Shown here piece by piece: positions 33,801 to 44,900 of a stretch of DNA of 64,000 bases. Both the position numbers and the translations under genes were made by a program. This DNA comes from Desmodesmus armatus (Eukaryota > Chlorophyta > Chlorophyceae > Sphaeropleales > Scenedesmaceae). The notes under the pieces were generated by a model. That model saw only the letters and a list, made by a program, of their open reading frames with translations, was not told the DNA's origin and did not search any database. Within the stretch, counting starts at the first letter, position 1. Each line of letters starts with the position of its first letter. The DNA is taken from positions 709,001 to 773,000 of the forward strand of contig VIIQ02000008.1 in assembly GCA_007449985.2 (NCBI GenBank), read 5' to 3'.

Positions 33801-36800
33801 ATTTCAGTGGCTTTGATGGTGTCCCACTCAACCAGCTGCTGGACATCAGCATGGGGACAGCGGTAAGGCAGCGTCGCAACCGCAGGGGCTGATTACAGCT
33901 ATTGCACAGCCACTGCTACTTGCTGCTGTGGTTGCTGTATGCTGGCATGCTGTGGAATGCAGCTGGGATGCGTGGCTGTTGTGTAGGATGGAAGTGTCGG
34001 TTTACAAGCTGCCTGTAACTTGTCTGCTCATTGTAGCATCAGCACCACAGGGTAGCATCAGCAAGCAGCGTGTCTGGGCATGTGGTCATGTGTGTTACAT
34101 GGTTATCTTGTCCCACACCAAGGCTTTTTGGCTGCGTACGTGACTGGTGCGGCCCGTGCTGTGCTGTGCTGTGCAGGCATGGCAGCAGGCCCAGGTTGAG
34201 ATGGTGCTGCACGGTGTCAAGGGTGTGGTGGGGTCACCCTGTGAAGGCAAGCAGTTTGACATCACCTTCAGGTGGGTGAGGTCAGCATGCCCGCGGCGTC
34301 ATAGCGGCATGCCAGTTGCTTCAGACTTGTTGGCTTGGTGTACTTGGTCTCTCCTGCTTGCTGCCTATCCTGTCCAATATATTCCAGCCGTCATTGCAAC
34401 ACTACCAGCAGCACGGTGCCACAGTGTCGGTCAGCAGTAGTCTGTCACTGGTTGAGATACCCTGTGGCATTGATTGGTTGCCTCCCATACTGCACTTCCC
34501 CCGTCTGCACTCAGGCTGGCTGCTGGGGCAGCGCTGGACGAGCACGCCCCCTTCTCCGTGGGCATCCCCAGCTGGCTGCGCGAGTCCAGCGACCCTGGCC
34601 TTGGGCGCAACTACTTCTTCATGCACGTCGCGCCAGCAAGCAGCGACAAGGTGGACATGTCCCCGGGCGGCGACGGGGTGCTGTCGGAGCGCATGCCGCT
34701 GGTGCGCGAGTCTGGTCTGGCGCTGGCGCCGCGCATGGTGCACAAGAGCCCCATCCCTGACCTTGTGCTGGGGCCCCTGCTGGGCAAGGGCGGCTACGGC
34801 AAGGTGTTCCGGGGGCTGCACAAAGGAGAGGAGGTGGCGGTGAAGGTGAGCTGTGCTCCAGGATGAGGTGTGCAGATTGTCAGCATTGCCCCTGCAGCAC
34901 TGCTGTGTGTCTAGTTACTTGGGACTCCTGCTGGTACAGGGTTGCAAGGGCGGCATCTGCCAAGGCCTTGTGGCATGCAGCAGGCTGATGCAGTCAGGTA
35001 TGGATGACAATCAGGTGATTCTTCGCTAGTCAGACACTGCACTGGCTGTATGTGTGGAGGCAAAATTGAGCAACTTGGGATAAGCAGGTATCGACGCATG
35101 TTTTGTTGCTTTGTGTGTGCCCTCAGGTGATTGAGCGCCTGGACACAGTGCGTGTCAACAGGCAGGGCGTGCCCATCGAGGTGGCCCTCACGCAGGACAT
35201 GCACCACCTGGGTGTGGCCCGCTGCCTGGCCTGGGGTATTGGCAAGCCTGATCCTGAGCTGTCACCTGCTGCAACGCCCACGTGCTGGATGGTGCAGGAG
35301 CTCTGCAACAAACACACACTCGTGGTAAGAGCTGCGCATGAGGCAGCAGCACAGCTCAGCACAGCAGTGCCACTCAGCTGCACGCCAGGGAGGAGTTTTT
35401 CAAGATGAGCAGTTGTGCATATGTCGGACATTCTTTACATGGCCGTGTCAATCTGGTGGCAAACGTGCTTTCTTGCTTGCTTGTCAGCATTGCTGCCAGC
35501 ATAGCTTTCATTTGGGTGTGCCTGATGGTGTTGAGTGTCACATGGTACCCCTTGGTGTCTGTGCGCCCTTGTGCAGGACGCTGTGGTGAAGGGCTGGTTC
35601 CGCACATGCCGTGACCCCACCAAGGGCGGCACACACTTGCGGGTGGTGGCACTGACAGCCTACGAGGTGGCCTCAGCCATGGCCTACATCCACTCTTACG
35701 GCATCGCTCACCTGGTGAGATGCACTGGGGGGCCACAAGTGACTCCCTCTCGTTCATGCTGTGTCATGTGAACAAGTGTCGATTACAGAGGTGCAGGGCT
35801 TGTATCTGCAGATTTGCAGCAGGTTCAAGAAACGTGCAGGGTTGCGCTTGCAAGTCATCAAGTGACTGCGGCTTTGTCGCTTGTTCTGCATTGCTTCATG
35901 CAAGTTGAACCCTTCTGTGTTGCTTGCCACTGCTTGCTGCAGGACCTGTCTGGCGGCAATGTGCTGCTGACCAGCAGTACAGCCAATGCGCATGGCTTCA
36001 CAGCACGTGTGACGGACTTTGGCCTGGCTCGCAACCTGGATGTCAAGGCACGCACAGCACCAGGGCGCTACGGCACAATCACACACATGTGAGTTTGAAG
36101 AGCTGCAGCTTGACAGTCAGTGGCTGCATGGTTGGCCTATGTTGCAACATGCGCTTCTGTGCGAGATGTTCAGACGATGTATTGTGGACAGCTTTACGTG
36201 GCAAGCCAGGAAGCACTGAAGGGGTATGGCGCCGACGGCACTGCCACAGCCGTACGTGTCTGCTGGGTATGTCTGACAGTGGTGTGCATATGGGTGGTAA
36301 TTGGTTGCAGGGCTCCTGAGACCATCCGGACAGGGGAGCTGTCCCTGGCATGTGACATCTATGCTTGGGGCGTGCTGCTGTGGGAGATGATCACAGGTGC
36401 GGCATGCTGCCAAAGTAGTGCTGGCGCCAGCAGCTTGGCCCATACGTATGCAATCAGTGTGTCAATAATGACTCAGTGTGTCAACAACTCCTCAACTGGC
36501 TCAGATTTGTGTGGGTCAGCTGGGACGTGTGTGAGGTGTCAGCACAAGTAGGTTCCGGGTCTGATGCAAATGCAGTTTGCGCAAACTTAGGGGGTGCAGT
36601 GGTCCAGGGCCTGACATAGTTATGCTTGGATGCTGTGCAGGTGCTAGGGCATGGGCTGGCATGACGCACGAGGCCATCCTGGAGGCTGTGCGTGGGCCCT
36701 GGCAGCTGGCAGTGCCCCCTGGCCTGCCCCCTGTGCTGCAAGAGATGCTGATGGCTGCCCTGTCCAAGGAGCCACAGAACAGGTGCGCTACTCCTTTGTC

Positions 36801-37156
36801 ATGGCAGCGCTTGCCATGTCAGCTTAATATGCTGATTCAAATTTTTTTTTGCTGATTCAAATTGTCTTGGGGCAAGCATGCGTTGGAGATTGTGCATCTT
36901 CAGCAGCTGCGGCAGCCCTTCGTTCAGCTGGTCCACAACTAGTGCATGGCGCCCGCATGTGCATGGCAGTGCTGCGCATGCTCCAGTATGCTTTGCTAGT
37001 CTGACGACGCCATGTGTTGCTGCGTATCGTGTGTGTTCCTACAGGCCCAGCTTCAAGGACCTGCTGCCCAAGCTGGAGTGGTACCTGCAGCTGACACGGG
37101 ACTTCCAGGTTGAGCAGCTGGAGCTGCCACTGCGTAGCGATGCGCCAATGCAGTGA
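30890..37156 (+). CDS. GAF-PAS-protein kinase (TKL-like sensor kinase)
   Basis: A multi-exon signalling kinase. The ATG at 30890 (MVLAEDVQLL) is the first in the open frame. A Ser-rich disordered region leads to HYYKPHDGFG and a GAF domain: TLRLLCKVFDVETATVSLL, DRWGFCGWSF, VVENMEEDARFSQNFFVVN, MAPLISSNGHRVGTLCIMG. A PAS-like segment follows (YESAVGFVDAS, LLHLNTPAVELMGVNW, then QVEMVLHGVKGVV and FDITFR). The kinase domain begins at about 34770 with LLGKGGYGKVFRG and EVAVKVIER, and has DFGLARNLD, GTITHMAPETI and SLACDIYAWGVLLWEMITG. The catalytic loop reads AHLDLSGGNVLL: Asp and Asn are kept, but the usual HRD Arg is Leu and the following Lys is Ser. The exon border falls exactly before that Asp. 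The stop is at 37154-37156. Similar GAF kinases are, as I recall, expanded in volvocine algae. The GAF ligand and the substrates are unknown. Confidence 0.85.
36831..36863 (+). repeat. Short direct repeat flanking a T run
   Basis: GCTGATTCAAATT occurs at 36831-36843 and 36851-36863, separated by T residues, inside an intron of the GAF-PAS kinase. It looks like local slippage duplication. Confidence 0.7.
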
Positions 37157-37694
37157 GCCTGCCATTGTGGCCGGATGCCATGTTGGCCTTGACATCACTC
37201 AGTGGGGCCGTATGTGGCATGCCTTGCGCGGCTGTTCAGGCTTCAGCCATGTACATTGGTATTGTGGCTTGCCTGGCAAGCTCTGATATTATGTTTGGCC
37301 TACGGCTTGCGTGGTGGTGGGCGTGCAATCGAGAGGCGGGGTAGGGGCAGGAGGTGAAACGCAATCCTTCAGGCAAGCAAGGGCAGGTGTGTCATGTCTG
37401 CTGAGCTCTTCAGGAGACAGGAGACAGAAGGGATGTGGTGATGTTCCATGTTGTGGTTGGCCATGTGGTGGTCGATGGGCTTGTGGCCCTTCCATGTTGA
37501 TGGTTACTGCTGTTTAGCAAGGGGCTCATGCTGCCCCGTTGTTTGTTGGAGGGAGGCTTGTCAAGGGTGGCCTGTGCAGCCTGTGCTGTGCCGAAGTATG
37601 GCAGCATGCGCCATCCCCCAGACCATCTTGTTTATCTGGGTTTTTGCCGGTCACCCTTATGTTGGGTGCACTGCTTGCGGTCCAATGTGCCTGC

Positions 37695-37782
37695 TGGCAA
37701 TGCAGCGCGCTTCAGCTGTGTGTGTTCTCTCTGTGCATGTTGGCAATGCAGCTCGCTTGAGCTGTGTGTTCTCCTCCTGTCT
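37695..37782 (+). repeat. 46-bp imperfect tandem repeat
   Basis: Two copies beginning TGGCAATGCAGC at 37695 and 37741, period 46, differ at several positions (GCGCGCTTCAG versus GCTCGCTTGAG). They lie in the gene-poor stretch. Confidence 0.75.
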
Positions 37783-39951
37783 GCAACAAGGGCGGGATTT
37801 TTGTGTGCAAATGTATTGTGTGCAGTGGACCGACCACGGCATGCACTCCCAACCAGAACTTCACGCCAAGTCAAGAGGCGCTGGCAGCTTGCTGCGCACT
37901 GGCGGTGCAGTCCGTGTGACCAGCGGCTGCACAGTGGCTTGTTGAATATGAATGACACATCTGTGTTGCTCTCTGCTGCTTGGCTTGGCAGGTTGGGTGC
38001 CAGTATGCCCAACAGCCTGGGTGTTTTTTTTTGGGCTGGCCTATGACAGGAGATCAAGGGGTTTGTCCCCAGACACTGCTGCTGCCGCCGCCGTGATTGA
38101 GACGTTGCCAACACACTTGGCTGGTCCAAACTTTGCTGTGGGTTTGTTTGTTTTTACTCAGTGGTTCCACTGCTGGTGGTGGTGTATGTCTATGCGTTAT
38201 CACAGAGGATGAGATTTGCCTTGGGCTGTATGTCAATACAGAAGGCATCTGAAGCATCAGCAGCACCAAGTTTGTCTGAACTTAACAGAGTCGAGTGTGC
38301 TGGCCATTTTGGCCATGTGTGTTGTCTTTGTGCCTGTCAGGTGTTTGACAAGGGTGTTGTTTTTGCATAGCGCATTTGCGCTGTGTGCTTTTGCTGGTGT
38401 TGTGTCGAGGAGTATGCAGCCAGGCTGACAGTGAACAACTGCCAAGCTTGGAGTTGTTCCCTGCTGGGCCTGATGCTTTAGGTGGTTGCAGTTTAGGTGC
38501 TCCGCGTGTTTGCGTGTGCAGTGCGAGTCTGTCTATACACAATGCCAGGCCATACCTGCTTATGTGACAGGCGTATCGCTCTTGTGCTGCTTGAGGTGGT
38601 GTTTGTGCTTTGAGCTGCTTTGCTGTATGACAGGTGTACTTGGCTGCACGTCGGGATCAGGGGGGTGCGTGTGGTGCAGGCATGCTTGTGGAGGCCTGGT
38701 GTGTCGTACACAACCCTCTGATATAGCTTATAGTCCTTGTGTGGGATTGTGGAGGAGTGTTGCTTGCTGCTGCCAGCTTTATGCAAGGAGTGCTGGCGGT
38801 GCAGTGCAGTCAAAAGGCGAAATTGCTGATGCTTATGACACCCAGTATGCATGGAATGACAGGCCGGAGTCTCATGGAGGAATTGTGGTTGTGGTGGGCT
38901 GCCAGCATTCTTGTGGAGGCCTTATGTTGCAGCAGCCTGTATACATACACAGGTCCAGTGTCTGCAGTGAAATGCATGGTGCAAATGTGCTGCAGTGACA
39001 CCTGGGGTGCCATGTGGCAAATTCACAACCTTGGTGCCGTCACAACCTGGTGTGTCCATGTCAATGCCGTATCACACTGAGGCGTCACATATGGTTATCG
39101 GCTGTTGTGGCTGTGAAGCCAAGCATCTCAGAGGCATTGGGCTCAAGCCTCGTCATGGCAATAATGCAAGGGTCGGATGGTGGGTGTGTGGGTGCAATGT
39201 TTGTTGTCACTGCAAGGTTATGTACACATACGAGTGGGTCTTTGGCAAGTGCAAGTGATGGGTGGTTTTGCTTGTGTGGCGCATTTGTTGGAATGGACCC
39301 ATCTGCTGTTGTATGAATTGCATCAGCAGCCAGCATGCTGCCGTTTCACAGGCTAATCGCTCCGACATGCCATATGTACTTCTGTGCATGATGTGGTGAA
39401 ATTCACCATGTCAATGGGGGCTTGTGCCCGTATCCTCAGGTTAACGTGCCATGCCGGCTGTGTTGGGCTTGGGGTGTTGTGTGTTTGTCTCGACTGCAAG
39501 GGGTGGGCGGTCACACACTATGTCGCATGTGCGCGAGCTGACATAGTGCCGGTGCTGACAATCAGCTGCATCTGACCCAATCAATAGCACCCCGCTGCGA
39601 TTTTGAGCGTGATTTCAAGAATTTCTGGAGGGCAACCATGCTGCCACTGGGTGTCCAGACACCCCGTCAAATCATTGCGATATGTTCATGAGAGGCAATC
39701 AAGAGCAGCCGGCTGCCTGGCTTGCCTGATGTGGTTATGTGGGCATTCCCTCAGCATAGCTTTGGCTGGTCTTGCGACATTGCTGGTGTGTTTCATACGT
39801 GCACAGCTGCGACAGCTGCTTTGAAGGCTGCGGCTGGTGTGTTATGCTGAACCCATACGGAAAGATGGTATTTGGCTGGCAAGCGTTTAGGGCTTTGCTA
39901 CTGGTAAGGGTGATTGTGCACCAGCATGGCATGCGTGTTTACTATGTGATG

Positions 39952-39956
39952 TTACA
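39952..39956 (-). terminator. Candidate TGTAA poly(A) signal, DJ-1 gene
   Basis: TGTAA on the minus strand, 407 bases beyond the DJ-1 stop codon. Other copies may exist, so this is weak. Confidence 0.25.
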
Positions 39957-40362
39957 GGCTTGTGGGAAAGTTGCTGGCTGTACATGGGACTGCAGATGGA
40001 AGCTCTTGATGGTATCTTTTGCTAGCTCCACCGGACCCCCTGATGATAAATTCAAGCACGACGGCGTTGTCCATGTTACTTCCAGGACCCATGGTAATTG
40101 CATCCTGTATGCTCAGGGGGAGAGCAGTGCAGTATGTGTGCAAAATGCCTCCAGCAGGCAACCGCCTGGTCTGCACGGTACACCAGCAACATCTGCACAC
40201 CTCCACTCTAACAGTGCGTACTCGCACTTTCACAGCAACTTCATATAATACACCTGCTGCCAGCAGGCTGCTGGCACACACCATGCTAGCAGTCGCAATC
40301 GTCAACTGAATGAAAGCATGCCAAGGGTTGCCGTTGCCGAAGGGAAGAAGACACACCGACAT

Positions 40363-41397
40363 TCACACCTTATAGTCATACATGACCATCGGCCCCGCAA
40401 CTTCCCTCATTTTCTCCTCCCCATACAGCTGCTTGACAAGTGACAGTGCCCACTCAAAGGCTGTCCCCGGACCCCTAGAGGTGGTAAGCTTACCATCCAC
40501 CACCACACGCTGCTGCACGGCTGCTTGGTTGGACAGCTTGTCGGCAAATGCTGGGTGTGCTGTCGCCTTCTTGCCCTGCAGCATGCCTTTGGCCTCCAGA
40601 AACACAGCTGGTGTTGCACAGATGGCTGCATACATGCCGTCCGCTTGCTGCTGCTGCGTGAGGATTTGGTTGAGCTCTGCACTGTCGCGCAGGTGCTCGG
40701 CACCTGGCATGCCGCCTGGCAGCGCGATGAGGTCATACTTGCTGCCTGCTGCATCAGAAATGAGCTTATCCGCTGTGATCTTCACGCCACGGGAGCCTGC
40801 AGGAGACGGAAGAATCACAGCGGCACTGGAGTGCATAGGCAGCCTGGCCAGCACAGTGAGTACCCCTGCTGCCTTAGCTTGCCCGAGCCGGCTGCAAGCA
40901 GTGTGCCTGTTGACCTTTGAGGACACTGCCGCTAACCTACTGCGGCCTGTGTGATTGCAGTAGATTGATTTTGAAAGTGACCTACCGACAAGCCGCGCCT
41001 CCTTCACACCTCCCCCCCACCCCCCCACCCCCCCCCCACCCCCACCCCAAGTTGCCTTCAAGGCTTGTGGCCCCCAACACACTCACAGGTGACGGTGAGG
41101 CCCGACGACACTGATGCCACAGTCACAGCAGCGCCAGCTCGTCGCAACACATCAATGCCTGTGCAGCAGGGCAATTGAGTACGATAATGCTGTGCTTGGG
41201 CATGGTGGCAGGAGTCACTTAGTGCATCGTCACCCACAGATGACTGCCTCCATTTCTTCACTGCCGTCGGCTATGGGCACCAGCACAGACTTTTGAGCTG
41301 CCATAGTTCTTAGCGTGCCTCTAGACGACGGCACACGACGGCAGCAGGAGGAGGCTGGGTGAATGGCTGACAGTGATCTGAATCTTGCAGTCAGCAT
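40363..41397 (-). CDS. DJ-1/PfpI-family protein
   Basis: Three exons, 41397-41238, 41158-41087 and 40796-40363, total 666 bases (221 residues plus stop); Cys codons are split at both junctions. The family includes DJ-1/PARK7 glyoxalase or deglycase-like and redox-protective proteins. Visible hallmarks are EEMEAVI (the conserved Glu near the active site), IDVLRRAGAAVTVASV, YDLIALPGGMPGAEHL, AAICATPAVFLEAKG with the nucleophilic-elbow Cys, KATAHPAF, and TSRGPGTAFEWALSLVKQL. The first ~30 residues (MLTARFRSLSAIHPASSCCRR...) precede a second Met (MAAQKSVLVPIADGSEE). They are basic and Ser-rich, suggesting plastid or mitochondrial import, with the shorter cytosolic form possible from the second ATG. 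It shares a ~510-base divergent upstream region with the kinesin gene. Family assignment is firm; the exact substrate is not known from sequence. Confidence 0.92.
41007..41049 (+). repeat. C-rich tract in DJ-1 intron
   Basis: About 40 bases of C interrupted by single A residues (G-rich on the transcribed strand), beginning about 40 bases after the DJ-1 exon 2 donor. It could form a G-quadruplex in the pre-mRNA. Confidence 0.7.
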
Positions 41398-41906
41398 GGT
41401 GGAGTGTGGTGTCGAGAGAAGGGAACACCACAGAAAAAGTATTTGAAGCTGATAAACAAAACGATGCAAAGCGGAGCACTGCTCAGCAGCTCTTTCACTC
41501 GTCGAAATTGATTCAAAAGGCAGACAGCCCGGGTGTGCGAAGCAGGGGTCCATCGCTCAGAAAATCGGAAGAATGTTGTGCGCATGATTATCTTCAGCCC
41601 ATACGATATGACATCACCCCGCCTCGGTCTTGTCAACAATGCAAAACTTGTGCAGTTTCTGCTGTACATGTCCAACTCGCAGAAGTGCAGCTGATAGCTG
41701 CGTAATCGTGCATGAATGGGGAGACTGTTGCGTCCTGGTTGGGGCCCACCAGCTGGGACCTGCCCAATCACAAGCACAGTGTACAATGCAGCAGCAGCAG
41801 CAGTGACTAGACATACCTGCCAGCACACACGCGGTGTGGCCCACATGGGAGAGGGCCAGGCCGGTGAACATAGATAAAAGCATACGTTTCTGCCACTTGG
41901 ACAGCT
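41398..41906. promoter_or_regulatory. Shared divergent promoter, DJ-1 / kinesin
   Basis: The 509 bases between the two ATGs must serve both genes unless the 5'UTRs overlap. The DJ-1 side is AT-rich. A minus-strand frame of 190 codons crosses it, ending in DJ-1 exon 1 and running antisense to kinesin exon 1, but has no coherent content. No clear TATA box was seen. Confidence 0.45.
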
Positions 41907-44900
41907 ATGGCTGCAGACAGCAGGGACAGCAGGAGCCCGGAGACAGCGCAGCTGGCAATGCAAGGAGGTGGCTCAAACAGCACAGATGTCAAGGTATACT
42001 GTGGTGACTGAGCAGCTCAGACAGTTGCACATGCATGTCAGGAAATCATCCGTGCCATATGTGCTGAGCGTAGCAAAGCACGCCATACAAACACTTCCTC
42101 AAGCGCACCCAGGCATGACCATCATCAGAGCATGTAGGCATCACCTGACAACAGTCGTTCACGTGCAGGTTGTGGTGCGTGTACGTCCTCAGACCCTGGA
42201 TATGGAGCTGCAGCCAGGTAACCGCAGACCTGCAGCAGCATGTCAGGCTGGCTAGGCCCCAGCTCAAGCACTGGCCAGCCTGTGCACGGCATGTCTTTTT
42301 TTTGATTGAGTAGGGCATCAGCAGCTGAGGCTTTGGTGACTTGCCCAAGCAGTATGACCTGAGCAGGCTCTTGCTGTTTCGTTATGAACCCACTCAGACA
42401 CAGATACCGGCAGCGCAATTGCTGCACAATCAATGGCTGCAGTCGCCCTGCGAGCCCTTGTTGGCTGCTGCTGACGCATGTGCTGTGCCATGCTGTGCTG
42501 TGCTGGCCCTAAGGCGTCCAAACATGTGTCACTATTGAGGGCTACAACGTGTGCACAGTGCGGTCTCCCCATGAGACTGTCAGCCTGCCTTTCAACTGGG
42601 TGGCGGGACCAGCAACCACACAGAGCGAGTTCTTCAAAGGTGTGGGCTTGACAGGCAGCTGCTTCCTGACACAACCGTGCAGTCAAATGACAATGCAATC
42701 TCACCCAGCCTATCACAAGCAGTGCATCACAAGTTGAACTCTGCTGGCGGTGCTGCGGACAGACCAGCCAGGACAACTCTGTTTGTTCTGTGCTGATGCG
42801 GTGCTGCTTGTGTGCAGTGGTTGGCAGGCCGACTGTGGAGAACTGCTTGAGCGGCTTCAACTCCAGCATCTTTGCGTACGGCCAGACGGGCAGCGGCAAA
42901 ACACACACCATGATTGGGCAGCTGCCGGACCAGCAGAGCAGCAGCTTGCCTGCAGATGTGAGTACTGCAGCTGTTGCTGTGCACCACATGCAGTCAAGTC
43001 CCTGTCACGTCGTGGTGGGAGGATTACGTCTCTGCGCTGCTGCACACGCAACATGTCTGCCTGCCTGTAACATGGTTGTTCATATCGGCGGTGCTCACCG
43101 CTCTGGTGGTGTGCTGTGTGCAGGCTGGCATCATACCCCGGATCTTCAGGTACCTCTGGGCACGCATGCCTGAGGTCGCAGCAGGCCTTCTGGCAAACAC
43201 AGCCAGCAGCACGGGCAGCATGCACAGCAGCACCAGCAGCTTGGTGTCTGCAGCGCGCGGGAGCCTCACTGCAGACGATGCCAGCCGCTGTGCAGAGCAA
43301 CCCAGCCTGAAGTGGCTGGTGCGCTGCAGCATGCTGGAGATCCACAAGTGGGTGTGCTTGGCCAGAATGAGATGGCAGCAGGTGTAGTTTGCCTGTGCAG
43401 CAGCAGCTGCGATAGGGACACACTATGTACATAAACCTGTCGGGGCAAGTGCTGGGCTGCAACCGGCACATGCGCTGCGTCAGGTACAACTGGGCAGCGA
43501 TTTGTGGCTGTTGTGGCTTGGTTGTATCGTTGACGGCTTGTGGGTGTGCACCTGTGTACCGTACCCGCCGTGCAGGGAGGATGTGTATGATTTGCTGCGG
43601 CCTGGCACTGGGCCCTTGAATGTCAGGGAGGACATACGCAAGGGCGTGTACGTTGAGGGCCTGTGCGAGAGGGTGGTGGAGGATGGTAAGCAGCGGCTCA
43701 TTCTGCTTGGCAAACCTTGCGCATGTTGAACGGAAGAGGACAACCAGCAGCACTGGGTGGCAGTTTGCTGCAGCCGTGTATAGCGTGGCAGTTGTGCAGC
43801 CATGTGCTGAAGCTGTCTTGCTGCAAGTAGGGCATTTTTGAAAGCGCCGGTGCTGCTGCGGCTGAGATGCACGCTGCTGATGCCCACCCTGTATCCTGCA
43901 GTGTGTGATGCTCTGGCAGTGCTGCATGAGGGCACGCGCAACCGCCAGGTTGCCGCCACGGACATGAACGCAGCCTCCTCGCGCAGCCACTGCATCTTCA
44001 CCTGCCACATAGAGAGCCGGCTGGAACCCCAGGCAGGCATGGTCAACGTGCGCAGCAGCAGGTGTGCTGGCAGTTGCGAGGAATTACAGTCTACCAGGGG
44101 CTGCGGGCCTGGTTGCCTGCAAGGAGTGGCAGCCACAACCACACGCTAGCTTGTAAAGCTCGCCGACGCCTGCGGCATGGATGCATGATGTGTGAAGCAT
44201 GTTGTGTGGGCGCAGGGAAGAGGTTGAGCTTCACTCCACTGTCGTCACACTGTCATCACACATTATTATACTCGTGTAATGTTGATAATGGAACGCAGGC
44301 TGCACCTGGTGGACCTGGCAGGCTCTGAGCGGCTGAAGACTTCCTGGGCCTCTGCTGCAGCAACAGCAGCAGCCAACTCAGGGGCGAGCGTGTCCAGCAG
44401 CTGGGATGGCGGCAGCATGGGCGGCAGCAACTCGCGGCTGCGGGAGACCACCAGCATCAACAGCAGCTTGACCGTGCTGGGGCTGGTCATCCTGAGGCTG
44501 ACTGAGCAGCAGCCACACATACCTTACCGCAACAGCAAGCTGACCTTCCTACTGCAGGTATGAGTAATGCATGCAGCCAACCCCGGCGAGTGGGTGACTG
44601 ACCATCTGCGGCTTACGGCATGCTTGCCGGTTGCCTGGTCATGGGTCAGGGTTGGCTGCAGTCGCAACAGCTGAAGCAGTACTCAGAGGGGGCATGATGA
44701 ACATACATAATCGCCATTTGTACATGGCATCGGAAGTCTGGCTATTGGTCGTTCAGGGGGCTGTGCCTCCATCCCGCGTGAGTGCTTTGAACTGCAGTTG
44801 CGCCGCTGTCATGCTGGTGTCTACAGGACTCCATTGGCGGCAATGCCAAGACTGTGATTGTGGCCAACATCAGCCCCTCAGAGGCATGCCTACAGGAGAC

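Larger units (their letters stand above)
37157..40362. other. Long stretch without supported gene
   Basis: About 3.2 kb between the GAF-PAS kinase stop and the end of the DJ-1 gene. It is TG-rich and has many short open frames, none with a domain, a signal peptide followed by coherent sequence, or splice-linked partners. A 46-bp tandem repeat lies at 37695-37782. Some of it must be 3'UTR of the two convergent genes. A non-coding RNA or decayed mobile element is possible but nothing shows it. Confidence 0.5.

Noticed and set aside
37632..38129. 165-codon minus-strand frame in the gene-poor stretch
   Set aside because: Its repeated segment is only the translation of the 46-bp tandem repeat; no signal peptide or domain.
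41391..41963. 190-codon minus-strand frame across the DJ-1/kinesin promoter
   Set aside because: No domain or codon coherence; it overlaps DJ-1 exon 1 in another frame and kinesin exon 1 antisense.
42857..44008. 383-codon minus-strand open frame
   Set aside because: It lies antisense over kinesin motor exons and introns and has no domain; GC-rich sequence keeps antisense frames open.
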